Below are positions 23,860-34,034 of a stretch of 64,000 nt of DNA, piece by piece; the stretch's first letter is position 1; every line of letters begins with the position of its first letter. This DNA comes from Lucinisca nassula. Its lineage: Eukaryota > Mollusca > Bivalvia > Lucinida > Lucinidae. The position numbers and the translations under genes were made by a program. The stretch covers positions 210,956,138-211,020,137 of the forward strand of contig OY757010.1 in assembly GCA_963580285.1 (NCBI GenBank), read 5' to 3'. A model generated the notes under the pieces. That model did no database searches, was not told where the DNA came from, and saw only the letters and a list, made by a program, of their open reading frames with translations.

Positions 23860-24860
23860 CAAAGGGATATAGAAAGAGTTGTTCTTAAAATGTTTTTCTA
23901 TCTTTAACTCTGATGTCCATCTTGTTCATCAGAGCAGAACGATTCGAACTATTTTGGCAGGTAGTCACCTAGGCAACATTCCATTGATGTTTGAATGAAA
24001 TTGGTCAAGGGGTATAGGAGGAGTTTTTGTTTAAAGATATTTCTATATTTGGCTCTAGGGGGCAACTTGTTAATCAGAGGTGAACAATCCTAGCTATTTT
24101 GATAGGGAGTCACATATGCAACATTCTTGTGAAGCTTCAATAAAATTCACCATAGGGGTTTGGAGAAGTTCCCATTTAAAGCAAGTGTTAATGCACTACA
24201 GACGACAGACATTGACCTATCACAAAAGCTCATCTTGAGCTTCATCCTCGGGTGAGCTAAACAGAGAAAATGGGCATCGCGAGGAATATTTCCATGAAAG
24301 TTTTGTCAAAATATCAGCAATGGTTTGGCAGTAACTGGCATTTTTCAATTTCTCCCATTATAAGTCTGTGGAAACTCTAAAATGCTGTATCAGCCGAATT
24401 GCAATATCAACCAAACTTAAGAGCAGGAGATGATTCACACAAGCCTTCAATTGTTTTCAAATTCTCTCATTGTGATTTGCATGCACTGTTATAATTTGTC
24501 TATCTATTGAAATTGAATAGACAGTAAAATTCCTACATTAAGACCACTTTTGGGACTGTTCAAAAGTGGTCTTTAAGACCACTTTTGAACGGTCCCAAAG
24601 ATAGTCCATAACTAAGGGACACTGTGTGCAGAAAACACGAAGAAAAATAACTACACCCTTCTAAATAAGCTTTCTAAAGCAGAATTAGTCTTAATTTAAG
24701 TGGTCTTAATAGCGGAATTTTACTGTAGATTGCATTAAACAAACATTCAATCCCCAAGCTTGAGGTCACTACAGATGAAAATTGGACCTACTAAGCCCAG
24801 TAGCTTCAGAGAACAACTGTGTACCTATACTCCATGTGTGCCTTCAGCTAGGTAAGCTAA
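23860..24860 (+). repeat. Family 1 termini and array fragments
   Basis: 23930-24190 holds two to three units of the 'gagcagaacgattcgaacta' / 'aggcaacattccattgatgt' family. A 3' end with hairpin and GGTGAGCTAAAC is at 24224-24258. 24295-24860 is a second 3' half (compare 4100-4437) ending TTCAGCTAGGTAAGCTAAAT. It is interrupted by the pogo-like MITE at 24522-24725. Confidence 0.6.
24522..24725. mobile_element. Pogo/Tc1-like MITE with internal hairpin
   Basis: The ends CAGTAAAATTCC...ATTAAGACCACTT and the complementary AAGTGGTCTTAAT...GGAATTTTACTG form inverted repeats. TA follows on the right; the left TA appears mutated to GA. The core has a 22-bp-arm hairpin at 24567-24612 (GGGACTGTTCAAAAGTGGTC with its complement). 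TIR style and TA target fit the pogo/Tc1 group. Confidence 0.65.
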
Positions 24861-24910
24861 ATATCTGCCACCCTCTCCCCGAAGCCAAATTACCTAAAAC
24901 ACACCCTTAC

Positions 24911-25039
24911 CTGGTTCTGAGTCAAAGGTTACCATGAGAGTGCCCTCCTGCTCTCCATAAATCAACTGGTTTGGAGATGCCCCACTCTTAGCTTCCAGGA
25001 AGTTGAATAAACAATCCTTTGTTGTAGCTGGATTCACAC
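24911..25039 (-). CDS. PARP14: PARP14-like protein, RRM exon, second half (fifth in window)
   Basis: This 129-bp phase-1 exon has an acceptor TTTGTTTAATCCAAG and a donor GTAAGG. It encodes 43 residues. PATTKDCLFNFLEAKSGA fits RRM helix 1 and GTLMVTFDSEP fits strand 3. The helix lacks the YFENxxRS.GG signature of the sister exons, so this domain has diverged. Its first strand is in the separate upstream exon 29963-29850; in the neighbouring repeats both parts share one exon. A Family 1 3' end (24860) lies only about 50 bp past the donor. Confidence 0.8.
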
Positions 25040-25133
25040 CTTGGATTAAACAAAGCAGAATTTATCACATGCTTATGCAAAAGCAGTTAATTAGTACAGA
25101 GCATGTTCTTTAGCCAGAAACTGAAATCTGATC

Positions 25134-25340
25134 ACAAAAACATGCCTTTATAATATCAAACCCCCTTGAAACTCACTTTAATATAGTGAAAATGGGGTTT
25201 CCAGGGGTAAGCCGTATTTTCTTATTTCCTATGTAAAATATTTTAGAGCAGAAATAAGAAAGTATCACAATTGTTCATCTTAAAATGTTTGTATTTTCGG
25301 CGGTTAAGTTTACAATGCATTTGTATAGGTGTGTTTTCGT
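25134..25340. mobile_element. Palindrome-cored MITE copy lacking its core
   Basis: The outer parts are intact: 'cacaaaaacatgccttta', 'gaaaatggggtttccagggg', and 'ggtgtgttttcgtaatg' at the far end. The ~80-bp palindrome is replaced by about 20 bases ('cctatgtaaaatattttaga'). This looks like a palindrome-mediated deletion. Confidence 0.7.
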
Positions 25341-25415
25341 AATGTGCCCATCTTGAATAAGCAGGAAGGAGAGATTAACCAATTTCAGACCGGAAACTCC
25401 TAAACGGGTACCGCA

Positions 25416-25482
25416 GCAAACAGTGCAGGCCCAGATCAGCCGCTGCAAAACGCGGTGTCTGATCAGGGCCTCCGCTGTTTGC
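25416..25482. repeat. GCAAACAGTG inverted-repeat element
   Basis: GCAAACAGTGCAGGCCCAG pairs with CTGATCAGGGCCTCCGCTG...TTTGC around an inner CCGCTGC/GCGG stem. Related palindromes are at 18386-18460, 29118-29186 and 36987-37053. Confidence 0.65.
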
Positions 25483-25844
25483 TAAAAGTTCAGACATTTG
25501 CCAAATATATTTTGATGAAAAGACAACATAACGTCCCTAAATTTCGAAATGAACTCATGCTATATATATGGAGGAAGATTCGATTAGGTACAGAAAGGGT
25601 TAAGGAAAGCTTTCACGATCAATCTCCAAGGAAAAATGTTGCCATGGTAATAAACCCACGACCTAATGACCACCAGTTAGACACACACGGGCAATGTGAT
25701 CTCAGACTTGCTTCATGTTTGTGTTTCTTTCTTTCTTTCTTCTGGTTTCGCCTTAACCCCAGTAGAGTACACAGACGGTGTATGTTACATACACTCCAGT
25801 TTTGCAGGATTAAAGCCTACGCAGAAATCATGTAATCACGGTAG

Positions 25845-26053
25845 GGTTCTTTAACCTGCACAGGGGATGGTTCAGGAGGCCTCCAGTTAACGTTCCGATC
25901 CGAAGGACGGTGCACTTTATGACATTCATCTCTGCAAATGATGCCAGTGGAGCGTGTTCGGACACCAAAATTTTCACACCACTGCCGGGGATCGAACCGG
26001 GGACCTCTAGCATCAGAGGCAAGTGCACTAACCACTGAGCTATCATGCTCCCC
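25845..26053 (-). mobile_element. tRNA-derived SINE
   Basis: The minus-strand head GGGGAGCATGATAGCTCAGT is followed by the rest of a tRNA-like A box (GGTTAGTGC). GGTTCGATCCCCGGC is an excellent B box. A non-tRNA body ('tttggtgtccgaacacgctc', 'gcagagatgaatgtcataaa') runs to about 25845. Promoter boxes are better preserved than in the other SINEs here, but nothing shows that it is active. It is not a tRNA gene because the 3' acceptor half does not fold back. Confidence 0.8.
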
Positions 26054-26690
26054 TTTGGTGTCTCTGATGGGAGCTGTGGGTTGATTGTATCGATTTTTGA
26101 TCATTGTCTCTACTTCTATTTTCAGATAGAGATGAAATACAGACATACAATCCTAGTGACCATGATCTTTGACATTCATAAAGATTAACATAAAACCTAC
26201 CATCATTACATAAATTACAATGTACTGGGCAATGTGATCTCAGACTTCAATCTGAGATCAAATACAGACATACAATCCCAGTGTCCCATCTCTAAAAATG
26301 CCACGCCATTTCTTGATTTTCCGTGGAATCCACGGATTTCTACAGAATTTGCCGTGGAATTTTCAGGCTGACTTTTCGTGGAATTCCATGGAATTAGCAG
26401 CTGGCAGTTTCTCTATCTTTTTCTTTACCACTGATGTCCGTGGAATCCAATAATTTTCTATGGAAACAAGGAAATCATTGACAACTTTCCGCGGATTTTG
26501 AAGTAGATGCCGCGGAAAGTTGAACTTAGTCAATTCTGAAGACAGAAAAATGATGGCAAAATTTGATAGCCAATTGAAGGGACGGAAATTTGCGGCACTT
26601 GCAAAATTCAAGACCAGATAAGATCATATATTATATAACCAACTCCCAGCAGAATTTGTTGTCATAGTTACAAGATGGTATTTGTTATAA
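26054..26690. other. Intron sequence with local CCGTGGAA words
   Basis: 26054-26110 is the 'gtgtctctgatgggagctgt' repeat fragment. 26150-26290 contains a ~30-bp phrase ('gagatcaaatacagacatac') also seen just upstream. 26300-26530 is dense in CCGTGGAAT/CCACGG/CCGCGGA words, several forming small inverted repeats. No exon is supported. Confidence 0.4.
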
Positions 26691-27415
26691 CTGAAATCTC
26701 TTTATTGCTTTGGAACCAAAGGTCAGGGTCACAGGTCAAATTTTTTGTATGGGTGAGAAACCTTTGTCACAAGAACCTACATACCAAATATGAAGGCTCT
26801 ATCTCAACTGGTTCAAAAGTTATGGAAATGTAGGTCAAAGGTCAAGGTCACAGGTCAAAATTTTTGTATGGGTTGGAGGCCCTTGTCAGAAGAAACACAC
26901 ATGCCAAATATGAAGGCTCTATCTCAAATGGTTCAAAAGGTATGATAATGTAGGTAAAGGTCACATGACAAACTGTTTGTATAGGATGGAAAGTAGAAGT
27001 AAAACAAAGATCAGGAATCGATACAATTAACTGAAGCCTGCGTCAGAAAAAATATTCATGCAAACTATGAAGGCTCTATCCCAAATGGTTAAAACTTAAT
27101 GATAAAAGAGGTCTTATGTCACAGTGGCCTGTGGCCTCTATAGTGTGTTCACAAGGTTTTTCTATGATTTAACTTACTGACCTATTTTTGACCTGACATG
27201 ATCCGTATTCGAAATTTTTTATACAATTTGATAAAAAGCTTACGTCATCAATCCCCCACCAGAGGCATCCTACAGATGAAAAATGAATGAGATCAGCAAG
27301 CAGGCTACAAAGATATAACTGGTCAAAGGTGCTGACGGACGGATGGACGATGGATCTAAGACTATATTATAAGCTCCCCTGCAGCCTGCAGCCCAGGTGG
27401 GCTGAAATGTTTTAA
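26690..27415 (+). repeat. Family 1-ended element with 'ggtcaaaggtcaaggtcaca' array
   Basis: Three units of about 125 bp carry 'ttcaaaagttatg', 'ggtcaaaggtcaaggtcaca' and 'tgccaaatatgaaggctcta'. A 3' part with GACGGACGGATGGACGATGG and the end CCAGGTGGGCTGAAA follows. The core matches the array at 37110-38040, whose 3' end is of Family 2 type. Cores therefore move between families. Confidence 0.55.
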
Positions 27416-27659
27416 CCGTTTATCCATTCAAAGCCTAAAGGAATTAATATGGCCTTGCCATAAAATAGGTCATGGTCAACCCAGGATCATCATTTATATA
27501 AATTCTGTAGGATCCAAATCCCTTTTGCTGTCTGCCAAGTTTTAAGGTCATCTGACTAACAGTTCAGGAGAATAAAATTTTCCTTTCCACCTTTATCTCA
27601 AAGCTGCATATAAAATTTAACAGAAGTTGGCAAAGCATTTTCAGACATGAAGTCTTTTA

Positions 27660-27960
27660 AAATCTTGACATACATTGTTTGAGTTGATGTTTTAAGTCAT
27701 CGTCAACACTATGTCAGTTTGGATATGTTGCTTCCTCTTTTGTGCGACTTTTACCCAACATTGAGATGAAATGAAATCTCAAGCCCTGCCACCCATAAAA
27801 AACCGCTAGGGATTAAAACTAGCATCACTTTGCTTGTGCAGGTTTAGACCTAAGCTATTTACCGGTACTCATGTTCGGTCGGTTTCAGCTATGAAAGCAC
27901 CATGCAGCCAAATCCAAACCCCAACGGGCAAGGGCACGCTGAAGGCAGACACTCGAGTGA
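27660..27960 (+). repeat. SINE-like dispersed repeat, degraded
   Basis: Carries 'gagatgaaatgaaatctcaa', 'gccctgccacccataaaaaa', 'ggtactcatgttcggtcggt' and 'gcagccaaatccaaac'. This is the module found complete at 47150-47452. Confidence 0.5.
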
Positions 27961-28810
27961 CCTTGGGCCAAGGTAAAAAATGACCTTGATCTAAGACCAA
28001 CCTTCATTTCATAAAACTACAATTGTATTGAATAAAAGAATGGTTTTACCTTTTTCACATTCAAAGCATAGGGAAACAAATTTGACCTTGCCATAAAAAA
28101 AGTTCGTAGTCAACCCAGAATCATCATTTTTACCATATATGGACATGGCTGCCACCTTTGTCATGTGACCAGGACAAAAAAATAAACTTACAATTGGTAT
28201 GGCGGCCAGCTTATTCATGAACCAAAAATAAAAGCTTTTGTTCCCATGAAGCATAGATGTTCTATATAAAATCGGACTTAAATTGGCCCTTAGGGTACTG
28301 AGGAGAAGACGTTATGAATTTTGATGAAAATTCAATAATTGTGACCTTGTACCAAAGTCAATGACTAATATTGATCTTTGACATTCGTAAAGGTTCATAT
28401 AAGACCAATTTTCATTCCATAAACTACGAATATTTTTTTTTAAAAAGCACTGATTTACCTTTTATCAGAGTAAAATGCCTTGCGACCAAATTTGATCTTG
28501 CCATAGGTCAAGGTCAACCCACAGGAGTCATAATTTATATATTTTTGGAGGGCTCAAGACCTTTTTGCTGTCTGACAAATTCCACGATATCTGACTGAAG
28601 GTTCTGGAGGAGGTATTTTAATGGGTTTTTACCCTATATGGTCATGTGACTAATTGAATTAATTATTGTTCCCATGAGGCATAGATGTTCTCCATTAAAT
28701 CCCAGTTATTTCTGAAAAGAATATGTTTGAAAGTGTGGATAGGTGACAGACAATGGCAATTGGTAAACAATAAGCTCACACTGTGTGTCTTTGGCTCAGG
28801 AGAGCTAAAC
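27961..28810 (+). repeat. Long-period tandem repeat (~350 bp)
   Basis: At least two units share 'gaccttgatctaagaccaac', 'cttgccataaaaa', 'ggtcaacccag...tcat' and 'gttcccatgaagcatagatg'. It ends 'ctttggctcaggagagctaa', a Family 1-like 3' end. A similar unit is at 35195-35770. Confidence 0.5.
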
Positions 28811-28811
28811 C

Positions 28812-28940
28812 TGATTTTTTTTTTTTTGGTTTGGGTTTTACGGCCCTTTCAAGATTATTTCACTCATATCGAGCCGATCGTTAATCATAGGTGGGCGAAA
28901 ACCGGAGTACCCGGAGAAAAACCACCTGACCTTCCGTAGC
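28812..28940 (-). mobile_element. SINE fragment (tail of the 18776-19001 family)
   Basis: 'cctttcaagattatttcact', 'gagccgatcgttaatcatag' and 'ggagtacccggagaaaaacc' match the body of the SINE at 18776-19001. The tRNA head is missing. The T-run at 28816-28828 may be its poly(A) end. Confidence 0.6.
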
Positions 28941-29117
28941 TAAACCTGATACTACAACATTTGCAATTAAACATGGTAACAGGTATGTAACATCATATTA
29001 CCGTCTGTGACAACCCTATATTTTCTGTTGACTTCGCAACTTCTTTGGCAATAAAACCTGATTTAAAATCGATACCTGATAACCCTTATCTTGCTGTTCA
29101 CGACAACCCCTATCTTT

Positions 29118-29186
29118 GCAAACAGTGTATATCCAGATCAGATGGCTTCTGAAGAAGCCATCTGATCAGGATCTACACTGTTTGGC
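29118..29186. repeat. Near-perfect hairpin, ~32-bp arms, 4-nt loop
   Basis: GCAAACAGTGTATATCCAG...ATGGCTTC pairs with GAAGCCATCTGATCAGG...CACTGTTTGGC around TGAA. It is the best-preserved member of the GCAAACAGTG palindrome family. A transcript would fold like a small-RNA precursor, but family membership says mobile repeat. Confidence 0.75.
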
Positions 29187-29849
29187 ATTCAGTATATGAA
29201 TTTGTAGCAATAAATTACATCAAGTAATTTGATTGGTTGATAGACAGAAATGGGTGTGGCTTAAATGAATATTCAGCAAGATAAGGGATAAACAGATTTT
29301 TACAGTAGTGTTTATTTCATATAAAATTTATGAAAATTGCCAGAAACTTGTTTCATAAATTTCAAATGAAATCAATTTCATCATATGATTGTTTGAAGCA
29401 TTTCAAGTCAAGTACAAATTTCTGAACAAATAGAAAAAACGTGTTTGTTATATCATCTCAAAAGAATCAGTGTATAGATACCTGATCATTGCCTTCACTT
29501 CTATTTTTAACAACAGAAAAACAGATGTCTGAGAGAGCATTTAAACTTTGAATATGACCAGCAAGGGATTGGCTTCTGTTTAGGTTGAAAAGTTATGCCT
29601 AACGTATCTTCCATCTTTCTAACAAAGGGTACAACTTCAGTAGGAACAACTTTCAAGGAGGACAACACATTTTAGTTTACTTTTGTCTGAAAAATGTTTC
29701 TACTCTGAAATGAAAGAATCTGCTCCTGGGGAGAAACTTCTTACCTTTAAGAGTAGACACCTATTGAAAAGGGAGACAAAGGTATCAGAATGAGTTGCTT
29801 CCTTTTGAAGGAGTTTCCATTCCTCTTAGTCAAAAAGATAAACTTTTAC

Positions 29850-29963
29850 CTTTGATAATAAGGCGATTGGTGTAGGCTGGCCTTCGCCTTGGTGGTCTGT
29901 ACAGGGACACACGGAGGGTGTTGTTGCATAATTTGTGAGATCTGTTAGCAACTCTCTTCGCAA
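29850..29963 (-). CDS. PARP14: PARP14-like protein, short RRM linker exon (fourth in window)
   Basis: This 114-bp phase-1 exon has an acceptor TTGTCTATTGCAG and a donor GTAAAA. It encodes 38 residues. VAKRVANRSHKLCNNTLRV followed by SLYRPP is the closing helix and strand of the RRM begun in exon 36513-36232. NRLIIKG is the first strand of the next RRM, whose remainder lies in exon 25039-24911. The opening VAKRV matches the opening of the 41334 and 36513 exons, which supports descent from one duplicated exon. Confidence 0.82.
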
Positions 29964-30345
29964 CTGCAATAGACAATAATACCATCTGATCCTACACATC
30001 AGAAGAGGACACTTGCATTTTTATTGTAAAGTCAGCCATATGTCCTTTTCTTAGGTCTTAAGTTTGGTCTGGGCTCCATGATATGGTGGTTCTGGCAAGA
30101 CTGTGCCAATGCAAAGGGATGCCCTAATCTTTGCTGTATAGCTACATAATATTTTGTTTTCAAGTTCAGGCCCCCATGGTCATAAAATCAGATCAAACTT
30201 CAGTGAAGTTCATGTCGCACCTGGCCCCAACTGCCCAACCAAAACGTAATGTTTATTTCAGGTAAAAGAAATAAATATAGGAGCTTAAGATGTACCCACA
30301 GACTGAGGTCATCATAATGTGGATAATGTGACAAAAAAATAACAA

Positions 30346-30481
30346 CTAGAGCTGTCACTGAAACTGACTAGGGCCCCGGCAGCGCTATCAGAAATTTGTG
30401 GACGGACAGACAGACGGACGGACAGACAGACAGACAGAGTGATTACTATAGGGCACCCACACTTTCAGTGCGGGGCCCTAA
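30346..30481 (+). mobile_element. Family 3 miniature element, copy 1
   Basis: CTAGAGCTGTCACTGAAACT...AGGGCCCC, a GACGGACAGACAGACGGACG stretch, then a hairpin (TAGGGCACCC ACACT-TTC-AGTGC GGGGCCCTA) and a final A. It is flanked by ...AACAA and TTAT. The 5' AGGGCCCC is complementary to the 3' GGGGCCCT. Confidence 0.75.
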
Positions 30482-30629
30482 TTATATCCAAAGAACATGC
30501 ATATTCTTATACCATGCAGAAATGAGAAAACACGTACATGCTAATTTTGAAAAAGATTGGTTCAAAACAGAACGAGGAGTTGCCCTCACAAAGTATCTAT
30601 TCTAAAAGTAACTGGACCTGGAAAAACTA

Positions 30630-31300
30630 AGTTAACTAAAAATGCGTCCATAGGACACGGATGCCCCCGCCCGAAAATATGTCTATGTTCGTATTCATCC
30701 ATAGAAAGTTATTGACAGTGTTTAAGTTTTGGACCCTTTTTATGCCATTTGACCTCCAAGTATGACCTTAGAGGTACTGATCTGGGTTTGCACGTGACAC
30801 ATTGTCTCATGATGGTTAACATTTCTTCAAAATTATTTCAAAATCCATCCAAAAATAAGTAAGTTATTGGCTGTGTTTAAGTTTCGGACCCTTTTTTTTA
30901 CCTTTGACCTCCAAGTATGACCTTGACCTTTGAGGTACGGACCTGGATTTTGCATGTGACACATCGACTCATGATGGTTAACATTTCTACAAAGTAATTT
31001 CAAAATCCATCCAGAAATAAGAAAGTTATTGACTGCGTTTAAGTTTCGGACCCTTTTTTTGACCTTTGACCTCCAAGTATGACCTTGACCTTGGAGGTAC
31101 CGACCTGGGTTTTGCATGTGACACCTCGTCTCATGATGGTTAACATTTCTGCCGAGTAATTTTAAAATCCATCAAGAAATAAGGAAGTTACTGACTGCGT
31201 TTAAGTTTCGGACGCACGGACGGACGGACGGACGAACGGACGGACAGGGGCAACGCTATATGCCCTTTCCACCATTCTTCGAATGGCGGGGGCATAAAAA
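30630..31300 (+). repeat. Family 2 element with ~130-bp tandem core
   Basis: It starts AATGCGTCCATAGGACACGG, ATGCCCCCGCC. Three units follow with 'tttgacctccaagtatgacc', 'gacacatcgactcatgatgg' and 'gaaataagaaagttattgac'. A (GGAC)n stretch leads to a hairpin (CCATTC-TTC-GAATGG inside GCCC/GGGGGC) and GCATAAAA. The 5' TGCCCCCGCC is complementary to the 3' GGCGGGGGCA. Confidence 0.75.
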
Positions 31301-31403
31301 GGTGAATAAAGGTGAGAAAAAATAACGGAGGATAACCCAAAAAGCATGTGCACATCTGCCGACCTTGACAAAAACAACTGCAAAATTTAAAAAAGATCGG
31401 TAA

Positions 31404-32082
31404 ACAAGAGGCCCATTGCCACTTTGCTCACAACAGCTCAGGTGGGCACTGCCCACTGGCAGCCATATATTTTAACATGATATGATTTTTAATCTATCAA
31501 GAATAATGTCTTATATGAGACCCCTTTATGGAGTAGAGGGGATACAAACGGTTCCTGTGGACTCCTCCCCCAAGTTGGTGTGACTGAATGTATTGTGTCT
31601 AATCATAAGGAACAACAATATATATATATGCTTATGGCCTGGTGCAACCCAAGGTGATCCCCTAGGATGGTGTCACTGAATGTGTCTTATCATAAGAAAC
31701 AAGAATATACATGAGTAAGGGGTGGGGATCTGTAAAGTTTCTGAGATACCGGGCCTTTTATGAAGTGGAGGGGGACTGGGGTTAGGCCCCGACACATCAA
31801 GACCCATAGGTTAGTCTCACTGAATGTGTCTTATCGTAAGGAACAAGAGTATATGGTTATGGGGTGGGATCTGTAAGGTTTCTGAGATATTGGGCCTTTT
31901 ATGAAGTGGAGGGGGACTGGGACATGGGCCCAGCACATCCTTGGGGACCCTCAGGCTGGTCTCACTGAATGTGTCTTATCATAAGGAACAAGAAAATATA
32001 TTGTTTAGGGGTGGGGATCTGTAAGGTTTCTAAGATATTGAGCCTTTTATGAAGTGGAGGGGGTGAAGCATAACTATTACAT
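31404..32082 (+). repeat. Family 1 element, truncated at 3' end
   Basis: It starts AAACAAGAGGCCCATTGCC...GCTCAC. About four ~145-bp units of the 'aggggtggggatctgtaagg' type follow. The array stops at 'ggagggggtgaagcataact' with no hairpin or GAGCTAA. Confidence 0.6.
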
Positions 32083-32389
32083 TTCAAATCACGCATGTAT
32101 TTGTTAGTTACTCTAATTGATCACGGATTTGTAATTTATCGTGAGTGCTATTCACAGGTAATTAAAATGTCAATGCCATTTGAAGTGATATTTGTCAGGG
32201 ATTTCATAATATTTCAATCTATCATTCAGTGTCTAGAAAGCCTAGATCGTTCAGCAGCAACTGTTCTACATCTGGACAAATTCTGCATTCTGACAGCGCT
32301 GTATAGCACTTTCGAATGCAGAAAAGTCTTCTTTTTTTTGTCCGATGAGATGTTAAGCTTTTGAGCCATGGTGAGGCAATCACCCGAAT
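32083..32389. other. Intron sequence, nothing recognised
   Basis: Unique AT-rich stretch. The open frame at 32095-32364 has no splice support or recognisable domain. Confidence 0.35.
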
Positions 32390-32775
32390 TAAATAGGAGG
32401 TCCATGATGGACCTAATTTACCTACTTGTTCAGCGGAGCGGAACCATTTTAGCAATTTTGGTAGTGGGTCATCCAAGGAACATTCCTGTGAAATTATTTA
32501 GAAATCGGACCATTAGCCTATGAGAAGATGTCATTAAAAGGTTTTTCTATTTTAAGCTCTGGTGGCCATTTTATTCAGCAGAGCGGAACCATTTTAGCAA
32601 CTTTGGTAGAAGGTCATACAAGGAATATTCCTGTGAAAATATTTTAAAACTGGCACTGTGGTTTAGGTGGAGAAGTCATGTGAAGAAATTAATGATGGAC
32701 GGAATGATATACAGATGGATGGATGGATGCAGGACGGGCGAGGGACAAAAAGCAATCACAATGCTCAGGTGACCA
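32390..32775 (+). repeat. Short Family 1-like element
   Basis: It starts AAATAGGAGGTCCATGATGG with the palindrome GGTCCATGATGGACC. Two units carry 'cagcggagcggaaccatttt' and 'caaggaacattcctgtgaaa'. GGACGGAATG...GGATGGATGG leads to AATGCTCAGGTGACC. About 385 bp in all. Confidence 0.55.
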
Positions 32776-33584
32776 AAACAGAAAATAATTCATAATCAAT
32801 AAATGCTTTGTTTGTATTGAGTAGGAAAAAGACAATGACCGCGTGAAGTCTTTACGTTAGATAGGAAGACATAGAATCTTATTGTCTTGGTCGCACAATT
32901 AGTTAATAGTTGTTTGTTGCACACTATTTTCTCATCTATTCAAGTCACGGTTTTGCATGTGTCACATTTAACTATATCACCGATTACGGGAACAGCCCTT
33001 TCAAGATGGCAGCTAAGTAGCGGTAGAAAAAAATCAAGGAGTAAATATTTCGTTATATACACCTTTATTTAGGATTTTAGATGGTGGCAATTAGCTAATA
33101 TGTGACCCATTATCTTATCTCTAGCCTACCCTGATAGAAATGACTAAATTGATCTTTTACCAGACCTCAAGCCAAACCTAGCAGGAATGGCTAGAGATCT
33201 GGTACCGGACTTCTAGCCTCACTTCCAATAGTAAAATGGACCAGGAAGGAAAAGAAATTGAAAATGTGTATAATACGCCCATGGAAAATTAACATTTGTT
33301 GTACTACAACCTCGAAATAATATGAATTGCTCCATATCATGGTCTAACTATACATCAAGTTTCAGCTTGATCAGATCTAAATTGTAGGAGGGGTTAGTTA
33401 GAAACGAAATGTTTACAGAAATTTTCAAAGAGGTATATGCCTATAAATATTTGTGGGACAAGGAAGATATTTTTAGCCTTTCTGTTAGTTTTTGTTCAAC
33501 GTGTGTCACTCTGAATAGAGCGATTTTCCTTCAAGAGTAAAACATTATTCAACTTCAGGGTGAGTCGCCTTTCCCTAAAGGTCA
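32776..33584. other. Intron sequence, nothing recognised
   Basis: About 800 bp without a clear repeat match. 'cagacctcaagccaaaccta' and 'ggctagagatctggtacc' form a loose inverted pair near 33165-33210. No supported exon. Confidence 0.35.
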
Positions 33585-33857
33585 TCACGTTAACAAGTCC
33601 GTGAAATGAACACCCCTTTAAACCCCACTTTATATAGAGAAAACTGGGATATACAGGGGTATTCATTATTTTCTAATTTCTGCTCCAAGACAAAGGTTGT
33701 GGGTACTCATTAGAACCGCCTCAATGAGGCGATTCTAACGAGCACCGACAACCTATGTTTGCAGTATAAATAAGAAAAAAATTTACGGATTTTCATCAGA
33801 AAATTGCCATTTTGAAGATAAGAAAAATATACTTTGCCCCACGGGTCTGTTATCGTA
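33585..33857. mobile_element. Palindrome-cored MITE copy
   Basis: ACGTTAACAAGTCCGTG opens the copy. 'ccactttatatagagaaaac' and the core GAACCGCCTCAATGAGGCGATTC with flanking arms GGTTGTGGGTACTC / CACCGACAACC follow. It closes with CTGTTATCGTAATG. The same TAACAAGTCCG opening is seen at 57738. Confidence 0.65.
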
Positions 33858-34034
33858 ATGGTATCCATTTTACATGAGGCTACCGCCTATACCACCACAT
33901 AGCAACAGATAAGGGTGGTACTTGGTGATAATAAAAGGATTATTTTTGTAAATTCCCAAACAAGTACCCCAAGTGCAATGACCACTCACCTGGGCCACTG
34001 ATACCTGTTCATATTTTAAACTTCAATTCTTTTT

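Noticed and set aside
25455..25835. 126-codon plus-strand ORF
   Set aside because: It starts inside a palindromic repeat and ends near a SINE; no domain or splice support.
25980..26053. A tRNA gene
   Set aside because: A and B boxes are good, but the 3' acceptor strand does not pair and a SINE body follows.
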